Shown here in pieces: positions 52,301 to 59,688 of a stretch of DNA of 64,000 nt. The stretch spans positions 124,001 to 188,000 of the forward strand of contig NZ_RBAN01000004.1 of assembly GCF_003626655.1 (NCBI RefSeq), read 5' to 3'. This stretch comes from Micromonospora costi. GTDB taxonomy: Bacteria > Actinomycetota > Actinomycetes > Mycobacteriales > Micromonosporaceae. The notes under the pieces are model-generated. The model had not been told where the DNA came from and searched no databases. It saw only the letters and a program-made list of their open reading frames with translations. The position numbers and the translations under genes were made by a program. Every line of letters begins with the position of its first letter. Within the stretch, counting starts at the first letter, position 1.

Positions 52301-53808
52301 TCGACCTCTTCGAGCATCTCGACGAACTCGCTGACGGTGGTGAGGCGCTGGGCCGGCACCGGGGCCGTCGCGGCCTGGATCAGCTCGTCGGCGAACTCGG
52401 TGATGCCGTCGGCCACCGAGGAGGGGCGCAAGCCGTTGTCGCGAGCGATCCGGGCCAGGAGCTCCTGACGCTTCGCGGCCGGCGGCTGGCCGGTGAGGAT
52501 CAGGTACGCCAGCGCGCCCAGCCCGAAGACGTCCATCGCCACCGGGTCCGGCCGCGGCGCGCTCAGCTCCGGTGCGAGATACGCCTCGGCGGACAGCTCG
52601 ATGTGCGCGGTCGCGTGGGAAGAGAGCGTGATCGGGTCGCCGCTACCTCCACCGGACGTGTCGGCCGCGCGGGTGGCGGTCTGCCAGTCGCTGATCTGCA
52701 ACTGCGGGACCAGCCAGGCCTCCTCCTCGCTGCCGCCGCGCCGCTTCGGCCCCGGCGATACCAGGACGCTGCGGGCGGAGAGGGCCCGGTGGTGCAGGCG
52801 ACGCCCGTGGGCGTACGCGACGGCCTCCGCGAGCTGGCGAATCATCGCGAGGCGGCTCAAGGGGTCGAGTTTGTCGCCGAACTGGGCCATGTAGTGGTCG
52901 AGCCGTATGGCACGCGGGTCGTGGCGGAAGATCAGCGCCGGCCCCGCCTCGTGCGGCTCCATCGAGTCGACCCGGACGATGCCCGGGTGGTTGATGCCGT
53001 GCAGCACCATCATCTCGCGCTTGGCGGCGCGCTCGATGCTCGCCCGCTCGGTCTGTACGGCGTTGCGCTCGACCAGGTAGATCCGGATGCGGCGGTGCTC
53101 GCGTTCGAGGTCGCGGTGGCGGGCGTGGTGGTCCTGCCAGGTCGGGCCGAGATCGAAGGGTCGTGGCTCCAACTCCCACGAGCCGACCTGGTAGTGCCTC
53201 CGGCTGCGGGCGATACCGATGGCGCGCAGCAGGTCGGGCAGGGCCGCGGATAGCTCCTTCGTAACGCGGTGGCGCTCATCCAGTGGAGGGCGCTCCAGCA
53301 GCGAGCGGATGGTGGGCAGCGGGCCGGGCTGGTGCCCGGGCGCCGGTTCGGGCCCGTAGACGCCGTGCAGGTGGTGATCGGAGAGCGCGACGTGCAGGCC
53401 CGGCTTGGACAGGAACACCGCCGCCTGGACGAACGGGACCTTGATCTTCTGTCCCCTCCGCTGGTCGGCAGCGATCTGAAGCAGGGACTTCAGCCTCTTG
53501 GCCTTGGCGTCAGCAAGATGCAGGGGATTGTCGAAGGTCCTCGTGCCGCTCGGGTTGGAGAGAACCCAGTTGGAGCCGCTGGAGACCAGCCGCCCCGTCA
53601 GGCTCTTGATCTCGATGAGGTAGAGCCCGCCCGGGCCCGCCACCAGCAGGTCGACCTCGTAGGGGTGGCCGGTCTGCGCGGTGAAGGTGAAGTTCGACCA
53701 GGCGCGGTACGGCTCCGTGTCCGGCAGCAGCGCCTGGACGTGCGCCAGCGCCTCCCGCTCGTGCGTGAACTGCGACGGCGTGATCGTCGTCCACCGGCCC
53801 TCCTGCAT
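49390..53808 (-). CDS. pglW: BREX type 2 serine/threonine kinase PglW
   Basis: 1472 residues, typical for PglW. An N-terminal NERD nuclease-related domain (about 15-130: HPYEVDLLVAGPGGLYLIEI). A first kinase-like domain is degenerate, with HHRALSARSVLV at about 338 where HRD should be. The second is intact: KKRLGTGSTCRAFLAHN, HRDIKPDNIAIR at about 655-666 and a DFS triad (FDFSLAG). A helix-hairpin-helix-like segment (KLAHLPGLGAKTRQELQRRV, about 866-885) follows, then a long C-terminus ending GDNEWIALPDAWVVNAHR. PglW is the kinase of type 2 BREX. It is transcribed toward the Shedu-type gene and is preceded by the hypothetical at 53875. Confidence 0.93.
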   Translation of the reverse strand: MQEGRWTTITPSQFTHEREALAHVQALLPDTEPYRAWSNFTFTAQTGHPYEVDLLVAGPGGLYLIEIKSLTGRLVSSGSNWVLSNPSGTRTFDNPLHLADAKAKRLKSLLQIAADQRRGQKIKVPFVQAAVFLSKPGLHVALSDHHLHGVYGPEPAPGHQPGPLPTIRSLLERPPLDERHRVTKELSAALPDLLRAIGIARSRRHYQVGSWELEPRPFDLGPTWQDHHARHRDLEREHRRIRIYLVERNAVQTERASIERAAKREMMVLHGINHPGIVRVDSMEPHEAGPALIFRHDPRAIRLDHYMAQFGDKLDPLSRLAMIRQLAEAVAYAHGRRLHHRALSARSVLVSPGPKRRGGSEEEAWLVPQLQISDWQTATRAADTSGGGSGDPITLSSHATAHIELSAEAYLAPELSAPRPDPVAMDVFGLGALAYLILTGQPPAAKRQELLARIARDNGLRPSSVADGITEFADELIQAATAPVPAQRLTTVSEFVEMLEEVENELTAPPPTSVHPEEPEPEETDPLEARGGDLVAEWKIKKRLGTGSTCRAFLAHNERTGKDEVLKVGLSDEKGARLAHEARVLRPLTDSRVIRLARPEPLQIASRTVIVLEHAGELTLARKLRDDGRLTVDELETYSDYLFGALDYLEGEGVYHRDIKPDNIAIRVRPNRTRQLVLFDFSLAGVSVKELSAGTPRYLDPFLGTASRQVYDKHAEWYALAVTLHEMASGELPIWGDGGTEPQLTDGPPVLAIEAFDPAIRDGLVEFFHQALHRDHRRRFPSLKDMRDAWQQVFRRSDASTPVGTDHPEIEADEPDEKAAAKARDEAAAKATRATALEAAGLTPRAVSAAHRLDATTVGELLTVANKLAHLPGLGAKTRQELQRRVKEWRTRLGEREIIPTSAAARKEATAEVATEATAAGGDTDLVRVGLDAIATLLVPSSRNAKDVEATRLLLHLPDESGVLPDLPLWPQHPLVAKRLDVTPARIAQILGKQRKRWHGLPVVGSVRTQIIELLRDGGRVMGVAELAAALLVSRGSVRTGDELRLAVAVAAVRAAVEIDALEEEPRLLLRRHARGDIDGKPHPRGDRLLVALEAGEDDAPDTPAAPALLDYADALGKAADKLAASEVLPSAATVLRTLAAVTAPGGAADVIDERRRVLLAAAASERAAATARLELYPRDLDPVRALRLAQAGVVPPATTPEGKRGLTPEQVLQRVEARFPELAPLPPRPKLDRLLAEAGFELRWDRDRYVPPPRNASSSMSIIQRRPSATSAPSRWAAESPELAAAMRAEERLTGARSAGGFRALTVRLNRYALAREELARRFGARPVNVAAIFLRELRGLVDARPKPTWETVLGADVAEPGSRGAIKLGEYVEQAWDLAVPALRASLSTGEGPVLLHDAAVLARYRAIERLYELADAARGGAGDVWLLCPMEDPGVLPKLDGAVVRVGDNEWIALPDAWVVNAHRSSVSA

Positions 53809-53874
53809 GCCAGCGATCCTATTGGTGGCGCAGGGCGAACCCCGCCCCGCCAGCAGTAAGTTCGGCCCGCGCCG

Positions 53875-54747
53875 TCAGGACGGGCCGGCAGAGGGTGCGA
53901 CGTATCGGCCATTTCGGGCCGATCCATCCTTCGGCGGCGCCTCTGCTTCGGCCTTGAGAATGTCGTTCAACATGTTGATTATCTCGGCGGCCTCGTGCTC
54001 CTCGAGAGGCTCGCCGACACGACCGCTGCGGCTCAGCGCCTCTTCCAGCTTCGTCGCCAGCTGATCGATCCTCGACCGCTCCTCTTTCAGGACGTACCGA
54101 TCGAGAACCTCCGCGAGTTTCTCGTTGCTGAGTCTCAAGGCGGCGTGAGCCAGAGGATCGCGTCGCAGCCTGTCTATCAGCGCGATCCAGCGCCGCGTCA
54201 GCTGGTCTGTCAGTTGTATCCGCCGCAACGCCAGCTCGTGCTCGCTCTCTTCTCGAAGGCGCTGTAGGTGAGCGTGGCGGAGTTCTGCCTTGACGTCTTC
54301 GTCAAGCCGGACGCGTACCTCTGGCTCGCAGTGCAGTACGACGCCGCGACGCTCGTAACGGCGTTGGGCACCAGACAGCAGGCGATTCAGCTGGATCTCG
54401 AGTGCGCACGCCTGGTGCGGATGGAAGTGTCGGGCAAGGTTGGCCGCCTGGTGTGCGACGTCGCGGCGGGCCAGATCGGCGAACTGCAGCGACCAGGCAC
54501 CGAGTTGGTCCTCCCGAAGCCCTTCCGAGTACCAGGTAAACATGACATCGATGTGAAACGCGAACACGTGTCCGCGCGCGGCGACCACGATGGGTCGCGG
54601 GTGGCGGCGACGCTGGGTGAGATCTGGAGTAGGCGGCCGCCACCAACGCTCGATGGCGACACGAAAGCGGTCTGCGAACCGGGCGAACGGTGGTGGGCTA
54701 ATGGGTGCGCCCCGAGGAGCCCTCGTCCCTGGACTGTCGGTGGTCAT
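53875..54747 (-). CDS. conserved hypothetical, paralogue of the gene at 12095-12871
   Basis: 290 residues from ATG 54747, with AGGAGG upstream. No named family recognised. The core (about 50-190) reads ARGHVFAFHIDVMFTWYSEG, HPHQACALEIQLNRLLSGAQ, YERRGVVLHCEPEVRVRLDE and LTDQLTRRWIALIDRLRRD, in the same order as the protein at 12095. A coiled-coil C-terminus (NEKLAEVLDRYVLKEERSRI, EEHEAAEIINMLNDILKAEA) is unique to this copy. It is the third gene of a unit with the P-loop and cyclase-like genes. It presumably works with them, perhaps as a scaffold or sensor. Confidence 0.6.
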   Translation of the reverse strand: MTTDSPGTRAPRGAPISPPPFARFADRFRVAIERWWRPPTPDLTQRRRHPRPIVVAARGHVFAFHIDVMFTWYSEGLREDQLGAWSLQFADLARRDVAHQAANLARHFHPHQACALEIQLNRLLSGAQRRYERRGVVLHCEPEVRVRLDEDVKAELRHAHLQRLREESEHELALRRIQLTDQLTRRWIALIDRLRRDPLAHAALRLSNEKLAEVLDRYVLKEERSRIDQLATKLEEALSRSGRVGEPLEEHEAAEIINMLNDILKAEAEAPPKDGSARNGRYVAPSAGPS

Positions 54748-54757
54748 CCATACCTCC

Positions 54758-57019
54758 TCAGGCTGCGGATGCGGCGGCCGGCGTGGCACGTGAGAGCAAA
54801 TGGTCGAGCCGGGAACGGATGGCCGGATCAGCGGCAAGGCGCCGGACCAGGAGCCGGATAGGGTCTCTGAGATTGGGCTCACCGAGGCCGCTTCGCAACC
54901 AGTCGGCGAAGTGACGCCACGCAGGGAGGGAGAACCGGTGGTTGAGCAGAACGGTCCGCCAAAGCGCGGCGACGTGGTCCACGTGCGTAGAACCGTCCAG
55001 GAGGGCTCGCAACTCGTCGTGGAGGGCGGCAGGCCCGAGGCGATCAAGCCAGTTCAGAAACGCCTGCCCGGCTTGCGTTCGCAAGGCCGGAATGTCGCTG
55101 TCAAGCCACCAGGCCAGCATGCCGATGGTCCACGAATCGCCGATCGCGCCGAAGAGGCTATCTACGGCACCCGAGACATTCTGGCTGTGGCGGTAGGTGG
55201 TATTGGCCGCCACGACGGTGAGCGCTCGTACGACCTGACTCGGGTGGCGCGAGACGAAACCCATCCCCCATACCAAGGCGGCAGTGTCCCGTTCGAGTGG
55301 TGACGCCGAACGCGCCAGTTCCTCGACCCTCGCGGTGACGTCGGTCCGCACGGGGCGGTTGGTCCCCCGTTCCAGTTCTCCGGCACCATCGAGGTTCGCC
55401 GCCGACACCATCGCAGCGGCGGCGGTGCGCCGTACCCGCATCCTTCGATCATGGGCCCAGCGTTGGATCAGCTGGGAATAGACGTGGTCGAAGTCGTGGG
55501 TGGCGAAGATGGCCGCAGCGACGGCGGCGCACGCGCTGAACCCTGGCGCCGGGTGTGAAGCCAGCTCGTCAACCCACTCGATCAGAGCCGGACGGGTGTT
55601 GTCGAAATCGTTCCAGGCGACGTCGAGTATCGCCGTCACCAGCTTCGCGTCCAGCCGTGCGACCCTGGTCGGCACCTGGGAGGACGTGTCCTCGGTCGCA
55701 CGCTCGTGCCAGTCGGCACTGAGGTCCGGGCCCAACAGCCCCGGAAGGTCATTGAGGAGCGCGGGTCTGCCGATGACCGGCTCCGTGAAGAGCCGGTCAA
55801 GCTTGCCGAGCAGCAACCCCGCGCCTTCGGAGACGCTCGTCATCGTGTGCCCCGCGAAGACGGCATAGGCGATGCGGAGTGCACGCCGGTGCTGCAAGGG
55901 CCGGTTCTGGTAGGTCTGGTCGTTCTCCGCGGCCAACACCAAAATTCTCCGCGCCCGCTCCCGGCGGCGCCTCGCCTCTGAGGGAAGGACGGAGGTGATC
56001 GCGGGACCCCGAGGCAGCTCTCGTGCAACCCTCTCGGCATAGAGGGCACATTCTCCCGGAGAACGGAAGAGATCGATCGATCGCCGGACGTCCTCGGTCA
56101 GCAGCTCGGAGATGTAGGTCCCGTGGCATCCGCCATCGCACGCACCGCAGTCCGCCACGCACCTGCCTTCAAGGTGCAGCTCCAGGTGCCGACGGAAGAT
56201 CTCCAGCGACGCGGCGGGAGGTTCGTGGAAGAACTCGGCTCGATGAAGTTCCTCCTCCTGACTTGCCAGATCTCGAATAAGGATGGCGCTACAGTCTCGC
56301 GACTCGAAGGTCGGCTCCAGGATCCGGAAGAATTCGCGCATCTGCTCGCGGGTGGTCTTGATGACGTAGCAGTGCCCCTTCTCAAGAGCCTCCGGGTTCC
56401 GTCGCAGGTACGGCACGACATCCTCGTTCGGCGGCGAGACCCTCCGAACGTGGTCGACGGACCGATGTTCCGAGAGCGCAACGCAGGCCGCCGTCATCCG
56501 CCCACTTCGTGGAGGGCCCGCCAGCCCGACTATCCGGTTACGCCTCAAGCGCCCCTGCAGGTTGGCGAAGTACGGCGGAGGGACGAAAGTCCGGCACCTG
56601 GCCGCTATATCGAGCACAGGATCGAAGAAGAGATCCTTCCTGCGCTCGCCATCGCCCAAATTGATGTTGCCGATGACCGTCGCATTCTCACCGAACGCGC
56701 TCGGGCCGATGTTGGTCAGGTCGTCGATGCGGTAACGGCTCCGCACATGCCGGAGCAGGTAGAGCAGCGTGGGATTGTCATAGACGGAGCGCTCGGTGGT
56801 GTCGTCCTCCGGATTGTCATGGTCATCCGCCCGAGGCGAGGCGCCCACCTTTGCTACCTGCGGCCGGTCTGCGCCGTCAGCCGGCTCTTCCTGCCGCCCA
56901 CTCGACGCGACCGACGGAGAATCCTGCTTCTCCACGGAAGACTGTGCTGCCGGAGTGCCGGCAGAGCCGGCCGGCGACGTGTTGCCCTCCTCCACCTGCG
57001 GGCCGTCAGTCATCGCCAT
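54758..57019 (-). CDS. P-loop NTPase-like protein with alpha-solenoid C-terminus
   Basis: 753 residues from an ATG overlapping the cyclase-like stop by ten bases. The first 75 are acidic and disordered. A segment SAFGENATVIGNINLGDGER resembles GPTVFGDHARIVGHTE near the end of the cyclase-like protein. A weak Walker A follows (IVGLAGPPRSGRMTAACVAL, about 167-186, Lys replaced by Arg), then CxxC-rich CVADCGACDGGCHG (about 305), and from about 450 a HEAT-like Ala/Leu-rich solenoid. The layout resembles STAND-type sensors. The altered P-loop may not hydrolyse ATP. No known family was recognised with certainty. Confidence 0.6.
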   Translation of the reverse strand: MAMTDGPQVEEGNTSPAGSAGTPAAQSSVEKQDSPSVASSGRQEEPADGADRPQVAKVGASPRADDHDNPEDDTTERSVYDNPTLLYLLRHVRSRYRIDDLTNIGPSAFGENATVIGNINLGDGERRKDLFFDPVLDIAARCRTFVPPPYFANLQGRLRRNRIVGLAGPPRSGRMTAACVALSEHRSVDHVRRVSPPNEDVVPYLRRNPEALEKGHCYVIKTTREQMREFFRILEPTFESRDCSAILIRDLASQEEELHRAEFFHEPPAASLEIFRRHLELHLEGRCVADCGACDGGCHGTYISELLTEDVRRSIDLFRSPGECALYAERVARELPRGPAITSVLPSEARRRRERARRILVLAAENDQTYQNRPLQHRRALRIAYAVFAGHTMTSVSEGAGLLLGKLDRLFTEPVIGRPALLNDLPGLLGPDLSADWHERATEDTSSQVPTRVARLDAKLVTAILDVAWNDFDNTRPALIEWVDELASHPAPGFSACAAVAAAIFATHDFDHVYSQLIQRWAHDRRMRVRRTAAAAMVSAANLDGAGELERGTNRPVRTDVTARVEELARSASPLERDTAALVWGMGFVSRHPSQVVRALTVVAANTTYRHSQNVSGAVDSLFGAIGDSWTIGMLAWWLDSDIPALRTQAGQAFLNWLDRLGPAALHDELRALLDGSTHVDHVAALWRTVLLNHRFSLPAWRHFADWLRSGLGEPNLRDPIRLLVRRLAADPAIRSRLDHLLSRATPAAASAA

Positions 57020-57810
57020 GTGGTCCCGTCGCCACCCGACGTCTCCGTGTGCCCCACGATCCGAGCGTGGTCACCGAAAACGGTCGGTCCCCGGTTCGTC
57101 ACCGTGCCAAAACTGAAACTGCTACCGCCAGTCATCGCCGGTGCCTCCGGCGCCGTCCCAGGCGAGACGCTCGTCGGGGAGACAGGGGCGCTCGCGAGGC
57201 CTACGGGCAGCTCCCCAGCCGAGTTGACGTTCTCGTCCGGCACGAAGATCCATCCGTCGTCGGCGAACGACTTGATCCTGACGGCCACCCGCTGGTAGCG
57301 GTCGGCACGTATACCGCTGTACGACTGGCTGACCACGTCGCGGTAGATCGTCGAGGAAACGATCATCACGACGCACGCCAGAGGAAACCGCTTCAAGGCA
57401 TCCCGCAACGGTGTCGCATCGACGAGACGCGCCGCGGTTACCACCGCCGAACCCGCGTAGCCGTTCTCAGTCCTCGTGACCAGGCCCTGATGGATCGCCA
57501 CGCGTAGCCGAACCTGGGCCCACGATGCGGCGTACCGGTTGTGATCACGCAGGATCGTGTCGATCGCCGGCACAAGCTCCGCGATGATCCGTGGCTCGGA
57601 GACCGCTTCGGGAAACAGCGACAGTTCCCCGTCGCCGGTGGGTTGGATGTCCCACTCTGCACGATCGAGTCCGCACCGTTCCGCTGCCTTCTGCATGAGC
57701 TGACGGAAGTCCGTCTGGGCGCGCGCCTGACCCGCGTCATCGTGGCGGCTGTACCTCTCCATGTCCACGGCCATGATCAACCGCCGGTCCGGCTCCGACA
57801 TCAACGTCAT
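57010..57810 (-). CDS. class III nucleotidyl cyclase-like protein
   Basis: 266 residues from ATG 57810, with AGGAG six bases upstream. RRLIMAVDMERYSRHDD carries the first metal Asp (16), and QPTGDGELSLFPE the second (60). RLRVAIHQGLV and GYAGSAVVTAARLVDA match later cyclase motifs, but the usual Asn is Thr125; Arg128 is kept. VMIVSSTIYRDVV and the C-terminal beta strand complete the fold. The tail (FSFGTVTNRGPTVFGDHARI) resembles a short motif in the next protein. The family is widespread in actinomycete conflict-type clusters. Product and activity are unknown; a degenerate sensor role is possible. Confidence 0.68.
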   Translation of the reverse strand: MTLMSEPDRRLIMAVDMERYSRHDDAGQARAQTDFRQLMQKAAERCGLDRAEWDIQPTGDGELSLFPEAVSEPRIIAELVPAIDTILRDHNRYAASWAQVRLRVAIHQGLVTRTENGYAGSAVVTAARLVDATPLRDALKRFPLACVVMIVSSTIYRDVVSQSYSGIRADRYQRVAVRIKSFADDGWIFVPDENVNSAGELPVGLASAPVSPTSVSPGTAPEAPAMTGGSSFSFGTVTNRGPTVFGDHARIVGHTETSGGDGTTWR

Positions 57811-57981
57811 CTCACGCTCCTGAGACCGAGAAGTTGAGGACATGTCTCTTATAGCGATCACCGGCGGCGGGAAATCCATCGAAGTACGGGTTGTCCGGTA
57901 CTGGATTCCCGGTCCGGTCGGGAAGCCGCAATCTCGTATTTCGACGGCCTGCGATGTCGTAGGAGCCCCTTCACTGAATTC

Positions 57982-58515
57982 ATGACAACGTGGCTGCCGC
58001 ATCGACCCGCAGACGTACCGCTGACCGGAGAGGGTGTGGACACAGCCTTGGCGACCGTGCGTCTGCACCAAGACTCGATCCAGCATGCCGACACGAAGAT
58101 CGCCCGCCTGGCAGGCCTTCACGGCGCGATGGTTGCGCTCGTGGTCAACGCAGCGCCAGCCACTCGGCTCTCGGTCAACTGGACGTCGGCCGTGGATCTG
58201 GCGACACTCTGCATCGCCGCGCTCTTCGTGCTCACTGTGGTCGTGTCCGCCCACCACCTGTCGCTGGGCTTTCGACCGCGGACTTTCGGGCCCACGCCGC
58301 CTAACAGGTTCGGGTTCCGGGCAAGGAATCGCAGGGGAATCGCCAGCGCCGACTATGACCGGCGCAGCGAGCGGTCGGAGGCATGGACCTTGGTGGCCGT
58401 CCTTGCGGGGATCGCGTTCGAGAAGCACCAGCGCGTGAAGGCGACGATGCCGTGGACGTTCGCCGCGACACTCTGCACCGCCGCCTGGCTCGCCCTTGCC
58501 GTGCTCGTCAAGTGA
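57982..58515 (+). CDS. DUF5706/Pycsar-effector-like membrane protein
   Basis: 177 residues from ATG 57982; GTG 58036, just behind GGAGAGG, is an alternative that would drop 18 residues. LHQDSIQHADTKIARLAGLH is the adenylate-receiving-effector type 'aD.Ka..l' helix that opens PycTM/DUF5706 proteins. It is followed by hydrophobic segments at about 45-57, 72-92 and 157-176 around a basic middle (RPRTFGPTPPNRFGFRARNR). This family contains membrane-depolarising effectors of cyclic-nucleotide defence. It is divergent from the cyclase-like gene and in line with the Crp-type gene. Membership is a motif-level call. Confidence 0.6.
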   Translation: MTTWLPHRPADVPLTGEGVDTALATVRLHQDSIQHADTKIARLAGLHGAMVALVVNAAPATRLSVNWTSAVDLATLCIAALFVLTVVVSAHHLSLGFRPRTFGPTPPNRFGFRARNRRGIASADYDRRSERSEAWTLVAVLAGIAFEKHQRVKATMPWTFAATLCTAAWLALAVLVK

Positions 58516-58628
58516 CGAGGCTCCTCGCGGCACCTTCTGTCGCAGGCCGCCGTCGGAAACAATGCACCGCACCGGGAGCGGCAATCATTTGCCCTGGGTG
58601 GAACAACCATGACGAACGGGGAAACGTG

Positions 58629-59366
58629 ATGGGAAGCCAACCTCTCCGCCTGACAGATCGGCGCTGGCCCGCAGGAACACTGCTCAGTTGCCTGGAACCC
58701 GAGGTCAGAGCCGACTTCCTGGATCTGGGAACGACCATCCCCGTCAGACCCGGAGACCACATCCTGCGCGAGGGCGAACCCGGTGACCACATGGTTCTCC
58801 TGCGAGAGGCGGTGGTGAAGGTCACCGTGAGCGTGGCGGACGGGCGACAGGCCCTGATGGCGATTCGAGTGTCGGGGGACGTGGTCGGCGAGATCTCGGC
58901 GCTCAACGGCACGCTCCGAAGCGCGACGGTCACCAGTTGCAGTACCGGTTCGGTCAGCGTCATATACAGGCGCGACTGGTATCCGTTCCTCAATCGTCGT
59001 CCGGGCGCAGCCCTTGCCCTGGCCCGCGCGACTGCGGCTCGCTTCCGCTGGGCAAATCGGCGCCGGCTCGACTTCACGTCGTATCCCGCCAAGGTCCGCG
59101 TGGCGCGGATCCTGGTCGAGTTGGCCATCGCGCATGGGCAACCGGTCGAGACTGGACGCTCGGTCGGTGTGACACTCACGCAGCAGGAATTGGCCTCGCT
59201 GTGCGCCGCGGCGGAGCCGACCGTGGAGAAGGCACTCCGTGAACTCCGCGAGGCAGACGTACTTCGAACCGGATACCGGCACATCGTGGTCCACGACATG
59301 CCCACTCTTCGACGTTTCGCCCGTATGCCTAGCGGCAACCACCAGTGGGCGCCCGGTGTCCACTGA
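58629..59366 (+). CDS. Crp/Fnr-family cyclic-nucleotide-binding regulator
   Basis: 245 residues from ATG 58629; the GTG at 58626 is adjacent. The N-terminal cupin has VRPGDHILREGEPGDHMVLL and the phosphate-binding cassette VVGEISALNGTLRSATV, keeping Glu88 and Arg97 used to bind cyclic nucleotides. The C-terminal winged helix has VGVTLTQQELASLCAAAEPT and VEKALRELREADVL. So ligand binding is plausible, unlike Crp relatives that lack these residues. It follows the DUF5706-like gene at 113 bases. It may sense a signal made by the cyclase-like protein. Regulatory targets were not identified. Confidence 0.8.
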   Translation: MGSQPLRLTDRRWPAGTLLSCLEPEVRADFLDLGTTIPVRPGDHILREGEPGDHMVLLREAVVKVTVSVADGRQALMAIRVSGDVVGEISALNGTLRSATVTSCSTGSVSVIYRRDWYPFLNRRPGAALALARATAARFRWANRRRLDFTSYPAKVRVARILVELAIAHGQPVETGRSVGVTLTQQELASLCAAAEPTVEKALRELREADVLRTGYRHIVVHDMPTLRRFARMPSGNHQWAPGVH

Positions 59367-59420
59367 TCGCCCCCGACGGGTCGGCGTGGCGCTGCAGTTC
59401 ATCGATCGGGCACAACTTCA

Positions 59421-59463
59421 GGGAAGTAGTCCCCTCCGCTCACCGCGGAGGCCGCTACTTCCC
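59421..59463 (+). terminator. nested stem-loop after the Crp-type gene
   Basis: GGGAAGTAG (59421-59429) pairs with CTACTTCCC (59455-59463), enclosing an inner stem CTCCGC/GCGGAG (59434-59439 and 59445-59450). It lies 55 bases after the stop. A few T's follow. It likely ends the rightward transcript before the border repeat. Confidence 0.65.
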
Positions 59464-59538
59464 TGCTGTTGCATGGATCTTCGAGGCCCACAGCCAGCGG
59501 GCCGCCTCACCACAGCGACGAGGACGAAGCCCCCCGGC

Positions 59539-59688
59539 CCGTCGATCATGCACTTGTGGTGGGAGGCATAGGGGGTGAACCCCCGCGCTCCGGGCACCAC
59601 AACTGCATGATCGACGGGAGAGGGCGGGGACGGCCCCGTGTTCAGTCGGTTGTGCCGGCTCGCTCGAAGGCTCGAGCTAGGGCGGCCA
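59539..59688. repeat. right island-border repeat: palindrome plus marR 3' end
   Basis: 23-base arms (59539-59561 and 59595-59617) enclose a 33-base loop, exactly the geometry of the copy at 19437. After 31 bases (18 in the left copy) the marR stop and 3' coding end follow; 59649-59688 matches 19534-19573 with six mismatches. Homology stops at about 59688. The element may also serve as marR terminator. Confidence 0.8.

Noticed and set aside
51199..53253. Long plus-strand open frame opposite pglW
   Set aside because: Same mirror-frame effect. The kinase and NERD motifs are on the minus strand.
19694..59366. CRISPR array or cas genes in the defence island
   Set aside because: No regularly spaced short repeats and no Cas motifs were found on reading the gaps and genes.
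19437..59688. Integrase, excisionase, or transposase for the island
   Set aside because: No tyrosine or serine recombinase motif or DDE transposase was seen in any gene. The border repeats are the only sign of mobility.
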